Positions 1-8,416 of a stretch of 64,000 nucleotides of DNA are shown here, in pieces (positions within the stretch are counted from its first letter, which is position 1; every line of letters starts with the position of its first letter). The position numbers were made by a program, and so were the translations under genes. The notes beneath the pieces are model-generated. The model had not been told where the DNA came from. It searched no databases and worked only from the letters and a program-made list of their open reading frames with translations. This stretch comes from Mucilaginibacter myungsuensis (GTDB taxonomy: Bacteria > Bacteroidota > Bacteroidia > Sphingobacteriales > Sphingobacteriaceae): the NCBI RefSeq assembly GCF_015222005.1, contig NZ_JADFFL010000002.1:62001-126000 (forward strand), given 5' to 3'.

Positions 1-269
1 CAAAACAAAGAACAAAAAACCTCAGCTTGGGCGTCTGAGAATTCAAAATTTAGTTTTTCACAGGTAGATGATATAATATCTTTTTTCCTGTTGTATATCT
101 TGGTAGAGATATAATTGTTGAAACAAAAGTACAGCCAACAAGCTCTTGCCACAACTACTTATACGTCAGAATTTGTAAATTAGGTTCGGTTTGAGAAAGA
201 AATAAGTTGAAACCGACCATTTTTTTTAATTTTGAACGTGCGACCGCACTATAACCTATTGTAAATTAT
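1..269. other. AT-rich leader region without a recognisable gene
   Basis: This edge region is richer in A and T than the rest of the window. A frame on the minus strand stays open from about position 158 to the window edge, but it has no ATG and no recognisable family, so I do not call it a gene. The last 90 bases hold the promoter of the XRE gene. Confidence 0.5.
207..234 (+). promoter_or_regulatory. Bacteroidota-type promoter of the XRE gene
   Basis: A TTG at 207-209 is followed after 17 bases by TAATTTTG at 227-234, matching the -33/-7 pattern TTG...TAnnTTTG known for Bacteroidota. An inverted repeat TCGGTTT (186-192) / AAACCGA (210-216) brackets and overlaps the -33 region and could be an operator. 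That second point is inference only. Confidence 0.55.
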
Positions 270-512
270 ATGTTACTTACTGATTTTGAATACCTTAACA
301 ATTCTGAGGAAGCTTTTAAGAAGAAAGTTTCATTGCAAATAAAGCGCTTGCGCAGGCAAAATCAGGTTACCCAAGAGAAATTTTATAGCGAGACCAACAT
401 TAACATAGCCCGCTTAGAATCAGGCAAGATAGACGTGCGTTTAGACACTTTACGTAAGGTTTGCTATTACTTTGATGTCTCCTTGTCGGGTTTTTTTCAG
501 GGGATCTATTAA
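270..512 (+). CDS. XRE-family helix-turn-helix transcriptional regulator
   Basis: This 80-residue protein is almost entirely one Cro/C1-type helix-turn-helix domain (about residues 18-75). It has the usual helix order: LQIKRLRRQNQVTQEKF as helices 1-2, a recognition segment around SETNINIARLESG, and the closing hydrophobic helices RLDTLRKVCYYFDVSL. There is no partner domain for ligand or peptidase function, so it is a minimal DNA-binding regulator acting in the cytoplasm. It stands alone with its own promoter and an inverted repeat that could allow autoregulation. The ATG at 270 is the only reasonable start. The target genes are unknown. Confidence 0.85.
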   Translation: MLLTDFEYLNNSEEAFKKKVSLQIKRLRRQNQVTQEKFYSETNINIARLESGKIDVRLDTLRKVCYYFDVSLSGFFQGIY

Positions 513-666
513 ATAATATAATAGCCGAAAGGCACTGTTGTAATAATTAGTACGCAATTCTGTAAAAGTGTACAATGAATGTAGGCTTAAAACTACAAAT
601 GGTGGACAACACGGGGACAAATACCGTTTTATAACCCATTTGCGGCATTTTGAGGTTTAAACTTAT

Positions 667-694
667 TTGGAGTGATCTGTTTTGCTTACCTTCA
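667..694 (+). promoter_or_regulatory. putative promoter of the barrel/lipoprotein pair
   Basis: TTG at 667-669 lies 17 bases before TACCTTCA at 687-694, a near match to the Bacteroidota -33/-7 elements. Transcription would start near 701. This favours the ATG at 712 over upstream in-frame start codons at 682 and 694. Confidence 0.45.
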
Positions 695-711
695 TGCAAA
701 ATTATCACATC

Positions 712-1395
712 ATGAAAAAACTCCTCACTTTCATGCTGTTAGCGTTCCCGGTAATGCTAATGGCCCAGGAGCAGCCGCCTGCCGAGGCTTCTGCTTACAA
801 AGCACCAATTTCTTATCAGGTCACTGCAGGTACACAAGGCATCGGTGGCGACTTTCGTTACGGGTTCCTGAACAACCTCTCGGCCCGCTTAGGTGCCAGC
901 TTTGCGGTTGTTAATGCTAACGCCGATTATTCCTTTTCGGGTTTCACCAGTACGTCCAGCCAAAAAGTAAATTTTTCTAACGTGCACTTACTGGCCGATC
1001 TTGTGCCTTTTAAAAGCATGCAAGGTTTTAGGATAGTTGGCGGTGCCGGTTATCTTTTTAAAGCCGACGGCAACGTTACCGTAACCCCAACCGGCAACTA
1101 CAATTTTGCTAATTACAACCTTACCGGTGCCGAAATTGGCACGTTGGACATGAATGTGGGTTGGAAAGGCGTTGCACCTTATTTGGGTTTTGGTTTATTT
1201 AAAGCCTTCCCAAGCAATTTCTTTAATTTTAACCTGGACCTGGGTACCTATTACCTTACACAACCATCGACCCGTATCATCGGCACTAACCTTTTGACCG
1301 ATAACAGCAAACTTGAGCCGCAATTTAACGAGAACCTTAAAGGTTACCGCTGGCTGCCGGTATTGCAATTGAATTTCAACTTCCGTATTAAATAA
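712..1395 (+). CDS. secreted outer-membrane beta-barrel-like protein (copy 1)
   Basis: This 227-residue protein has a clear signal peptide (MKKLLTFMLLAFPVMLMAQ). The rest alternates hydrophobic and polar residues rich in glycine and aromatics and ends in NFNFRIK, as outer-membrane barrels do. Segments such as GTQGIGGDFRYGFLNNLSARLG and GWKGVAPYLGFGLFKAFPSNF recur in a second protein at 53665-54342, so the two are paralogs. It lies 24 bases before the lipoprotein gene at 1420, and the second copy is also followed by a lipoprotein. The function is unknown; a small-molecule or structural barrel is possible. I chose the ATG at 712 because the upstream in-frame starts would put extra residues before a perfect signal peptide. 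Confidence 0.75.
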   Translation: MKKLLTFMLLAFPVMLMAQEQPPAEASAYKAPISYQVTAGTQGIGGDFRYGFLNNLSARLGASFAVVNANADYSFSGFTSTSSQKVNFSNVHLLADLVPFKSMQGFRIVGGAGYLFKADGNVTVTPTGNYNFANYNLTGAEIGTLDMNVGWKGVAPYLGFGLFKAFPSNFFNFNLDLGTYYLTQPSTRIIGTNLLTDNSKLEPQFNENLKGYRWLPVLQLNFNFRIK

Positions 1396-1419
1396 TTAAC
1401 CTGACATATCATCATCATC

Positions 1420-3261
1420 ATGAAATTTTTAGCTCGCACTAAAGCAAGCCGATCGGCTGCTATTGCCTTAGCCTTGACCATATTGACCACGGCAGGTTTT
1501 TACGGCTGTAAAAAGCCTACCGAAGGTATCGACCTTATTGTTAATACCGGCACACTTGTAAAATCGCCTGTACTGATCCATTTCCGTAATGCCAACCCAT
1601 CGGCCACTAATCAGCCCGGCGATTTTAACGTTACCATCACCGGTCGCGATTCGGCACTGGTAGTGTTAGACGGCGGTAGTTCTAAATTTACCGCATCACA
1701 CGGGTTTTTACCTTTATCATTACGCAGCGCTGCTAAGCCTACCAAAGCGGCCCCGATCATATTTAACGTAACATCGTCGGTAACGGGCTATGCGCCGGTA
1801 ACCAAAACGGTACACGTAACCGGCGACAACACGCAGATCATCGAGATAGACCTGGTAGAATACGCTAACCCAACTGCGGGTACGTTGAGTTTATCGCGCA
1901 CTACGGCACTGACCGGCGGTACATCGGCTGCGGTAGATCTTACCACTACGGCATCGGGTACAACTACCAAAACAGCTACGTTAAGCATACCTGCCGGTAC
2001 GCAAATGCTTGATGCCGCTGGCAATGTTATTAATGCATCGTCGTTAAAAAGCAACGTTGTACAATTTAGCAGTGGTGTGCCATCTATTATCAACGCTTTC
2101 CCGGGCGGTTTAAGGGCCGATCTGGTAAGGGGACCTAACGGCGCACTGGTGCCCGGAGGCGTTAACTTTGTTACCGCAGGTATGTTGGCTATTGATATGA
2201 CGGCTGATAATACGCCGGTAAAAGGTTTCTCTAAACCGGTTACCATGAGCGTGCAATTGCAGACCGGCCTGAACAACTTCTACACCGGTAACCCGGTAGC
2301 TGTTGGCGACACCATCCCAATGTGGAGCTATAACGAGAGAAATGGCGAGTGGAAAAGAGAGGGCGTAGCTAACATTGTAGCCGAGAATGGCCAATTGGTA
2401 GCTAAAACAACCATAACCCACTTATCATACTGGAATATCGACTTTATGTATTATGGCGATTACTACGTATCTAAAAACCCATTAGCGATCAACCTTATCC
2501 CGTCAACCGGTGCTAACTGGGCCGGCCAATACTATGTTCAGTTGCAAACCGCTGATGGCAACTACCTGACAGGCTGGAGCTACTATCGCCCGGAATATGA
2601 TTTTTATCAGCAATTCACCATTTCGGCATACTCGTACAATTATTATGGGTACACCTACAGCAGCTTCTCGCAAACATCGCAAACGGTTACCGGTAAATTT
2701 GGTTTAGGCGCGCCAAGCCTGCCAAAAGCGGCCCGTGCTAAAATTGTAGTTTACGACGAGAGAAAAGGATACACCAAGGTAGGCGAAAGCGCCATCTTTA
2801 ACACCGAAACGGCCGGCTCTGTTAACATTAACGTTACCCCTCCGCCACCACCGGATTATGTTAAAGTATATTTTAGTGTAAGCAGTAAGTGTACTACTAA
2901 AAACATCACTACCTCGCCATCGGGCTGGTATTATCTGTATGATGCTACCGCCGCACAATCTGGCGAGTACGGCTATACTTACTTCTACCTATATAACGGT
3001 GTGATCTATAACTACAGCTATAACGACCAAACAACCATCGGTGCGACAGCAAGCGGCATCGGCGGCACTACCCGAATGGTTAACGGCCACCAATACCAGT
3101 TGCAAACATACTACAACAATGCCTGGATGTCTACATCGTTCACCTTTACTAAGGCTAACTTTACCTTGCCGCCAACTAATGGTTTAAGCGGCAGCAGCAA
3201 GTACGATGCAGCAACCAACACATTAACAGTTACCGCAGCATTTGATGTGAACTGTAAATAA
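1420..3261 (+). CDS. large surface lipoprotein, partner of the barrel gene (copy 1)
   Basis: This 613-residue lipoprotein has an N-terminal hydrophobic stretch ending at a lipobox (GFYGC, Cys near residue 30). The N-terminal domain (about 40-145) resembles a beta-sandwich with a hydrophobic VTGYAPVTKTVHV strand. A second region (about 150-350) contains IPAGTQMLDAAGNVI and ends in ITHLSYWN, typical of secreted adhesion-like beta domains. After a Tyr-rich segment and a short PPPPP linker comes a C-terminal domain with two cysteines (SSKCTTK near the start, VNCK at the very end). A shorter relative at 54409 has a similar N-terminal domain and a similar Cys-containing C-terminal domain but a Thr/Pro linker between them. 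It is probably co-transcribed with the barrel gene. I do not recognise a catalytic site. Confidence 0.7.
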   Translation: MKFLARTKASRSAAIALALTILTTAGFYGCKKPTEGIDLIVNTGTLVKSPVLIHFRNANPSATNQPGDFNVTITGRDSALVVLDGGSSKFTASHGFLPLSLRSAAKPTKAAPIIFNVTSSVTGYAPVTKTVHVTGDNTQIIEIDLVEYANPTAGTLSLSRTTALTGGTSAAVDLTTTASGTTTKTATLSIPAGTQMLDAAGNVINASSLKSNVVQFSSGVPSIINAFPGGLRADLVRGPNGALVPGGVNFVTAGMLAIDMTADNTPVKGFSKPVTMSVQLQTGLNNFYTGNPVAVGDTIPMWSYNERNGEWKREGVANIVAENGQLVAKTTITHLSYWNIDFMYYGDYYVSKNPLAINLIPSTGANWAGQYYVQLQTADGNYLTGWSYYRPEYDFYQQFTISAYSYNYYGYTYSSFSQTSQTVTGKFGLGAPSLPKAARAKIVVYDERKGYTKVGESAIFNTETAGSVNINVTPPPPPDYVKVYFSVSSKCTTKNITTSPSGWYYLYDATAAQSGEYGYTYFYLYNGVIYNYSYNDQTTIGATASGIGGTTRMVNGHQYQLQTYYNNAWMSTSFTFTKANFTLPPTNGLSGSSKYDAATNTLTVTAAFDVNCK

Positions 3262-3287
3262 GCCACCATCCCAATATTCAACAATAC

Positions 3288-3317
3288 AAGCCGGGGCCGT
3301 TTTGGTCCCGGCTTTTT
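3288..3317 (+). terminator. rho-independent terminator after the lipoprotein
   Basis: An 11-pair stem (AAGCCGGGGCC / GGTCCCGGCTT, with one G-T pair) around a GTTTT loop runs into a T tract at 3313-3317. Confidence 0.85.
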
Positions 3318-3373
3318 AGTTCCCGGACCGACCATAAAACATATCTGCCTGCCAATTGCTTTATGCTACAGCA

Positions 3374-4990
3374 ATGAAAGCGTTCGCACAGTTATTCCAG
3401 GCATTAGACGAAACCAACAAGACCAACGAAAAAGTGGCCGTGTTAAAGGATTATTTTGTCCGTGTGCCCGACGATGACAAGATGAACATGCTGGCGCTGT
3501 TCACCGGCCGGCGACCAAAGCGACCGATCAATTCGACCTTGGTGCGCACCTATGCTTTGGAGGCATCCAATATACCGGCCTGGCTTTTTGAAGAAAGCTA
3601 CCACGTAGTAGGCGACCTTGCCGAGACCATGTCGTTATTGATGCCCGAAGCTGAAGGTAGCAGTAATAAGACCCTGACCGAATGGATAGGCGAGATAAAC
3701 GACATTGCCAAGCGTACGGAAGAAGAACGCAAACAATGGCTGATCAGCAGCTGGGCCATGCTGGACAGGCAGGAACGCTTTGTTTTTAACAAGATACTGA
3801 CAGGCAGTTTCCGCATTGGGGTCTCGACCAATTTGGTCATTAAGGCCTTGGCCGATGTTACTGAACTGACAGCATCTGTCCTCACCCACCGTTTAATGGG
3901 CAGCTGGATGCCCAATACCTATACATACGCTCAGCTAACACAGGAGCAGGCCGATGAGGACGATATATCCCGCCCTTACCCGTTTTTTTTAGCTTACCCG
4001 ATACAAGAGACCTCGACTGTGCAAAAATCGACAGAGGAGCTGCAAACAGCCTTGGGCGATGCCACAGATTGGCAGGCCGAGTGGAAATGGGACGGCATCC
4101 GCGCCCAACTGATCAAACGCCGGGGCGAGATATTTATCTGGAGCCGGGGTGAGGATCTGGCAACTGAAAAATTTCCCGAACTGCACCCTTTTTTAAATGA
4201 ATTACCCGATGGCACCGTATTGGATGGCGAGATACTAAGTTTTGCTGATGGCCTGCCTTTGCCTTTCGGCATATTACAGACCCGCATTGGCCGGAAGAAT
4301 TTAAGTAAAAAGATACTGGCCGATAGCCCCGTAGCGCTGATCGTTTACGATTGCTTGGAATATAACGGTGAAGACATTCGCCCAAAGACACAGAGCGAAC
4401 GGCGGGAGATATTAGAAGGCTTACAGGCGAAAACATCCTACCCGGATATTTTCCGCATATCGCCATTGATCACTTTTAATACCTGGGACGAGCTGGCCGA
4501 AGTACGCTCCCGATCGCGTGAGATGGTTGCCGAAGGCATTATGCTGAAACGCAAAAGCGCCAACTACCAGGTAGGCCGCCGCCGAGGCGACTGGTGGAAA
4601 TGGAAGATAGACCCACTATCGGTAGATGCCGTAATGATCTATGCCCAAAAAGGCCACGGCCGCCGCGCCGACCTGTACACCGACTACACCTTCGCCGTTT
4701 GGGATGGTGATAAATTGGTCCCTTTTGCAAAAGCCTATTCAGGCCTTACCGATGCAGAGATAAACAAGGTAGACTATTTTATCAAACGTAACACCTTAGA
4801 GAAATTTGGCCCGGTCCGCACGGTGAAACCTGAACTGGTATTTGAGATAGGCTTTGAGGGGATCAATAAGTCCAACAGGCATAAATCCGGTGTGGCTTTA
4901 CGTTTCCCCAGGATATTAAGATGGCGTCAGGATAAACCGAAAGAGGAGGCGGATACGATTGAGAGTTTAAAAGCGCTATTAGGGGAATAA
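3374..4990 (+). CDS. ATP-dependent DNA ligase
   Basis: This 538-residue cytoplasmic enzyme seals nicks in DNA using ATP. The N-terminal third (about 1-210) is the alpha-helical DNA-binding domain (RPKRPINSTLVRTYALE, NKILTGSFRIGVS). The adenylation domain carries the active-site motif KWDG with Lys near residue 238, followed by SRGEDL, VLDGEIL, EGIMLK and WWKWK. The OB-fold domain ends with GFEGINKS and SGVALRFPRI. Length and motifs match the bacterial ligase family that in many genomes sits beside a Lhr-like helicase, an exonuclease and a small phosphoesterase for DNA repair. None of those partners is next to it here. An upstream TTG gives a longer frame, but the ATG at 3374 starts the conserved sequence. 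It is followed by hairpins and a convergent ispH. Confidence 0.93.
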   Translation: MKAFAQLFQALDETNKTNEKVAVLKDYFVRVPDDDKMNMLALFTGRRPKRPINSTLVRTYALEASNIPAWLFEESYHVVGDLAETMSLLMPEAEGSSNKTLTEWIGEINDIAKRTEEERKQWLISSWAMLDRQERFVFNKILTGSFRIGVSTNLVIKALADVTELTASVLTHRLMGSWMPNTYTYAQLTQEQADEDDISRPYPFFLAYPIQETSTVQKSTEELQTALGDATDWQAEWKWDGIRAQLIKRRGEIFIWSRGEDLATEKFPELHPFLNELPDGTVLDGEILSFADGLPLPFGILQTRIGRKNLSKKILADSPVALIVYDCLEYNGEDIRPKTQSERREILEGLQAKTSYPDIFRISPLITFNTWDELAEVRSRSREMVAEGIMLKRKSANYQVGRRRGDWWKWKIDPLSVDAVMIYAQKGHGRRADLYTDYTFAVWDGDKLVPFAKAYSGLTDAEINKVDYFIKRNTLEKFGPVRTVKPELVFEIGFEGINKSNRHKSGVALRFPRILRWRQDKPKEEADTIESLKALLGE

Positions 4991-5032
4991 ACCGAAGATC
5001 TTTAGAAGTATCCTCTACCTCAAAACACCCAT

Positions 5033-5077
5033 GCGCAACCCATCGGTTGCGCGTTTTGTAAAAAAATTACAAAACGC
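5033..5077. terminator. paired overlapping hairpins between convergent genes
   Basis: Hairpin 1 is GCGCAACC (5033-5040) / GGTTGCGC (5045-5052). Hairpin 2 is a perfect 11-pair stem, GCGTTTTGTAA (5051-5061) / TTACAAAACGC (5067-5077), around five A residues. The two share bases 5051-5052, so they cannot both form completely. Their place between the 3' ends of the ligase and ispH suggests transcription termination, although neither hairpin has a canonical T tract. Confidence 0.5.
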
Positions 5078-5166
5078 AAAAAAGGCTCACATTTTTCATC
5101 AAAACCGTGCATTTAGCGCAATAATTCGGCACAAGAAATTCGGGACTTTAAGCAGGCTGATCGGAC

Positions 5167-6018
5167 TTAATATCTTTCCAACTGAGCTTTTACTAATTCC
5201 ATCAACCACATTGGTGTCGAGGTAGCTCCGGCTATGCCGATGGACTGCCCGGGGCGGAACATTTCGGGGTGCAACTCTTCTACCGATGATATAAAATGCG
5301 TATCAGGGTTATGCTTGCGGCATACCTCGTACAGCACTTTTCCGTTAGATGATTTTTTGCCGGATACAAATACGATCTGGTCGAAACTTTTAGCGAAAAC
5401 CGGCAGATCCTTATCGCGGTTGGACACTTGTCGACAGATAGTATCGTTAGCTTTTACCTCAAAACCCTTGGCTAAAAGCTGATCTTTGATCTGGTAAAAC
5501 TTGTCGGTGCTTTTTGTGGTTTGGCTATACAACGTGAATTTTTGAGGCAGTTCCACAGCATCCAGTTCGGCTATATCAGCGAAAACGATCGCCTCGTTAT
5601 TGGTCTGCCCTTGCAGGCCTATCACCTCGGCATGGCCGTGTTTACCAAAGATCACGATCTTCTCGTCCTGATCGTGCGATGTTTTAATGCGATTCTGTAG
5701 TTTTAATACCACCGGGCACGAGGCATCTATCAGCGTGATGTTGTTCTCTAAAGCCAGCTTATAGGTCTCAGGCGCTTCGCCGTGGGCGCGGATGAGTACC
5801 TTTTCGTTATGCAATTCGTGCAGTATGCTATGGTCAATGATACGCAGGCCTTTAGCTTTCAGGCGCTCAACCTCTTCATCGTTATGGACAATGTCGCCAA
5901 GGCAGTACAGATAGCCGTCCTCGGCCAGTATCTCTTCGGCCATATCAATAGCGTAAACCACGCCAAAGCAAAAGCCCGAATCTGCATCAATGGTCACTTT
6001 TAAGTTGTACTCACCCAT
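5167..6018 (-). CDS. ispH: 4-hydroxy-3-methylbut-2-enyl diphosphate reductase
   Basis: IspH (LytB) reduces HMBPP to IPP and DMAPP in the last step of the non-mevalonate isoprenoid pathway, using a cytoplasmic iron-sulfur cluster. The 283-residue length is normal. The three cluster cysteines are visible at Cys17 (SGFCFGV), Cys101 (DASCPVV) and Cys195 (NDTICRQVSNRD). Substrate-binding histidines lie in GDIVHN and RAHGE, and the active-site Thr pair is in LYSQTTKS. The gene is alone and convergent with the DNA ligase. It diverges from the DUF1365 gene, with about 80 bases between the two starts. Confidence 0.97.
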   Translation of the reverse strand: MGEYNLKVTIDADSGFCFGVVYAIDMAEEILAEDGYLYCLGDIVHNDEEVERLKAKGLRIIDHSILHELHNEKVLIRAHGEAPETYKLALENNITLIDASCPVVLKLQNRIKTSHDQDEKIVIFGKHGHAEVIGLQGQTNNEAIVFADIAELDAVELPQKFTLYSQTTKSTDKFYQIKDQLLAKGFEVKANDTICRQVSNRDKDLPVFAKSFDQIVFVSGKKSSNGKVLYEVCRKHNPDTHFISSVEELHPEMFRPGQSIGIAGATSTPMWLMELVKAQLERY

Positions 6019-6101
6019 AGTGTTACAAAATTACGGAGAAAGTTTGGTAAACATCAAAATATTAAGGCATCCATATCAGGTGTTAATTCGTACCTTGTAA
6101 C

Positions 6102-6914
6102 ATGGCTAACGCTATTAATTCTTGTCTATACAAAGCACGGGTAATGCACCACCGGCTCGAGCCTAAAAAGCATCATTTCCATTATGATATTTTTATGTTC
6201 TACCTGGATCTGGATGAGATAGATAGCTTGAATAAAAGGCTACGCTGGTTCAGTCGCAATAAATTCAACCTGTTCAATTTTCGGGATAAGGATCACCTGC
6301 AACTGCCGCGTGAGATGCCCGCAACTGGCAAGAACACCCGTGAACACATTACCCAATATCTAAAGGAAAACGGTGTAGACATTGGCAAGGGCCGGATTAT
6401 GCTGCTGACCAATCTGTGTACTTTGGGGTATCAATTCAATCCGGTATCATTCTATTTTTGCTATAACGAGCAGGATGAGGTGGTTTGTTCGATAGTAGAG
6501 GTCTGCAATACTTTCCTGGAAATGAAGCCTTACTTTTTAGGCGGCGATACACGCAATGGTGATGAGTTCCATTTGAATACCACCAAATATTTCTATGTAT
6601 CGCCATTCATCGATATGGATACCAATTTTGATTTTAACCTGGAAGTGCCGGGCGATAAATTGAACGTCAGGATAGATGACTTTAACCAGGATGGCAGCCG
6701 GTTCTTCATCAGCACCTTATCAGGCACACGTGTCCCGCTGACGGACGGTAAGATGCTGCAGTACTTTTTCAGTTTCCCGCTGATCACGCTAAAAGTGATC
6801 GGCCTGATCCATTGGCAAGCGCTTAAACTATGGTTAAAAAAACTACCTTTCCATAAAAAGACCGACAATGCCCATCTGCAACGCGATGTTTACCGCCCGT
6901 CGGGAGTGAAATAA
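6102..6914 (+). CDS. DUF1365 domain-containing protein
   Basis: This 270-residue protein belongs to DUF1365. It opens with the family signature LYKARVMHHRLEPKKHHFHY, and the middle has the conserved LTNLCTLGYQFNPVSFYFCY and CSIVEVCNTF. The C-terminus has a hydrophobic segment (LITLKVIGLIHWQALKLWL) that may touch the membrane. DUF1365 genes typically sit in operons with cyclopropane fatty acid synthase and an FAD-dependent amine oxidase. Here the synthase follows after 71 bases on the same strand, but the oxidase is absent. A role in modifying membrane fatty acids is inferred from this association; the reaction is not established. Confidence 0.88.
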   Translation: MANAINSCLYKARVMHHRLEPKKHHFHYDIFMFYLDLDEIDSLNKRLRWFSRNKFNLFNFRDKDHLQLPREMPATGKNTREHITQYLKENGVDIGKGRIMLLTNLCTLGYQFNPVSFYFCYNEQDEVVCSIVEVCNTFLEMKPYFLGGDTRNGDEFHLNTTKYFYVSPFIDMDTNFDFNLEVPGDKLNVRIDDFNQDGSRFFISTLSGTRVPLTDGKMLQYFFSFPLITLKVIGLIHWQALKLWLKKLPFHKKTDNAHLQRDVYRPSGVK

Positions 6915-6985
6915 ACAAACGATCTGAAAACTTATTGGTTGATAAAGATCGTACATGCCTAAAACAATAATACAATTATAACCCA

Positions 6986-8224
6986 ATGCCGAATACCCTT
7001 ACGCTTGTTAAAAAACGCAGCTTTTACCAGGACATCGTCTTAAAGGCGCTATCCGAAATGGACAAAGGCACGCTGCACCTGAGCCTGCCCGACGGGCAAA
7101 GTTTTACCATGGGTACTGGCGAAGGCAACATTAGTTGCCGGTTAAATATTGTTGATCCTGCATTTTTTAAGCGAGTGATCCTATACGGCGATATCGGTTT
7201 CGGCGAGGCTTATGTAGATGGCCTTTGGGAGACCGACAACATCACCAATGTGATCAAATGGATATTGCTGAATATAGAGAACGCGCCAAGTGTATCGGGT
7301 GGTAAGGTAAAAGCTTTCGGGCTGAATATTTTAAAATGGTTCAATAAGATCTATCATAGTAACCGCGCTAATACGCTGGATGGCAGCCGAAAGAACATAT
7401 CCGAACATTACGATCTGAATAACGATTTCTTCGCCAGCTTTCTGGATCCTACCATGACCTACTCGGCCGCTTATTTTAATAAAGAGGGTTTGAGCTTAGA
7501 GGAAGCGCAGTACGAAAAGTACGATCGCCTTTGTCGCCAACTGCACTTAAAACCAACCGACCATGTGTTAGAGATAGGCAGCGGTTGGGGTGGTAATGCC
7601 ATTTTTATGGCCAAGAACTATGGTTGTAAAGTAACCTCGCTCACCATCTCAGAAGAGCAGCATAAATTAGCCACCGAGCGTGTAAAAGAAGCAGGCTTGG
7701 AAGACCGCGTAGAGATTCTGATCAAAGATTATCGCCTGATAGAAGGCACTTTCGACAAGATAGTTTCAGTAGAGATGTTGGAAGCCGTTGGGCATGATTA
7801 TCTGGAAGAATACTTTCGTCGTTGCCACGAGTTACTGAAGAAGAGTGGTATACTTGCTTTGCAGGTGATCACCAGTCCGGATAGCCGTTATGAGAGTTTG
7901 CGTAAGGGTGTGGATTGGATACAGAAACACATTTTCCCGGGATCGCTGCTGCCCTCGGTTGCGGCTATCAATTGGGCCGTTAACAGCACCGGCGATATGA
8001 CGCTGGTAGACCTTAAAGATCTTGGCTTGGATTATGCATACACGCTTAAATTATGGTATGAGCGGTTCAATGCGAGCTTGTCAACCGTGAAAGACCTGGG
8101 TTTTGATGACCGCTTTATCCGCAAGTGGAATTATTACCTCTGCTATTGCGAGGGGGCTTTTGCTATGCGTAATATCAATGTGATGCATTTGACTTATACA
8201 AGGCCTAATAATATTGAGCGGTAG
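6986..8224 (+). CDS. cfa: cyclopropane-fatty-acyl-phospholipid synthase family protein
   Basis: This 412-residue SAM-dependent methyltransferase is predicted to add a methylene group to unsaturated acyl chains of phospholipids at the inner face of the membrane. The N-terminal lipid-binding region (about 1-130) includes GDIGFGEAYVDGLWE. The family block NISEHYDLNNDFFASFLDP and the SAM-binding glycine motif VLEIGSGWGGNA (about residue 195) follow, then SVEMLEAVGHDYLEEYF and the C-terminal LWYERFNAS and FRKWNYYLCYCEGAF-like blocks. It forms a probable operon with the DUF1365 gene upstream. Repeat copy A lies between it and the convergent gcvT. Some relatives use other SAM chemistry on lipids, so the exact product is uncertain. 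Confidence 0.9.
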   Translation: MPNTLTLVKKRSFYQDIVLKALSEMDKGTLHLSLPDGQSFTMGTGEGNISCRLNIVDPAFFKRVILYGDIGFGEAYVDGLWETDNITNVIKWILLNIENAPSVSGGKVKAFGLNILKWFNKIYHSNRANTLDGSRKNISEHYDLNNDFFASFLDPTMTYSAAYFNKEGLSLEEAQYEKYDRLCRQLHLKPTDHVLEIGSGWGGNAIFMAKNYGCKVTSLTISEEQHKLATERVKEAGLEDRVEILIKDYRLIEGTFDKIVSVEMLEAVGHDYLEEYFRRCHELLKKSGILALQVITSPDSRYESLRKGVDWIQKHIFPGSLLPSVAAINWAVNSTGDMTLVDLKDLGLDYAYTLKLWYERFNASLSTVKDLGFDDRFIRKWNYYLCYCEGAFAMRNINVMHLTYTRPNNIER

Positions 8225-8266
8225 ACACCAACGAGGGAATTGGGTTCGCTGAACATTGCGCATAAG

Positions 8267-8369
8267 TTACCCCTTATTAAAGTTTTTACTAAAGCAGTGT
8301 CCGTGGTCTTCCCCTAAATTAGGGGAAAGCAAAGGCAGTGCAAATTGCAGTGGCTTTAATAAGGGGTAA
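8267..8369 (-). repeat. intergenic palindromic repeat, copy A
   Basis: This 103-base element has perfect 16-base terminal inverted repeats (TTACCCCTTATTAAAG at 8267-8282 / CTTTAATAAGGGGTAA at 8354-8369). Its central palindrome is TTCCCCTAA-A-TTAGGGGAA (8309-8327). Compared with copies B, D, E and F it is in reverse orientation. It sits between the convergent cfa and gcvT genes. Confidence 0.93.
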
Positions 8370-8416
8370 AATTCGGGGAGCGCTTGCCCCTCCTAAAAGC
8401 GGCAAAGCCGCTATTG

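Noticed and set aside
1-158. open minus-strand frame at the window edge
   Set aside because: It has no ATG and no recognisable domain, and the region is AT-rich; the part outside the window would be needed.
5031-5225. 64-codon plus-strand frame between ligase and ispH
   Set aside because: It covers the hairpins and the 3' end of ispH on the opposite strand and resembles no protein.
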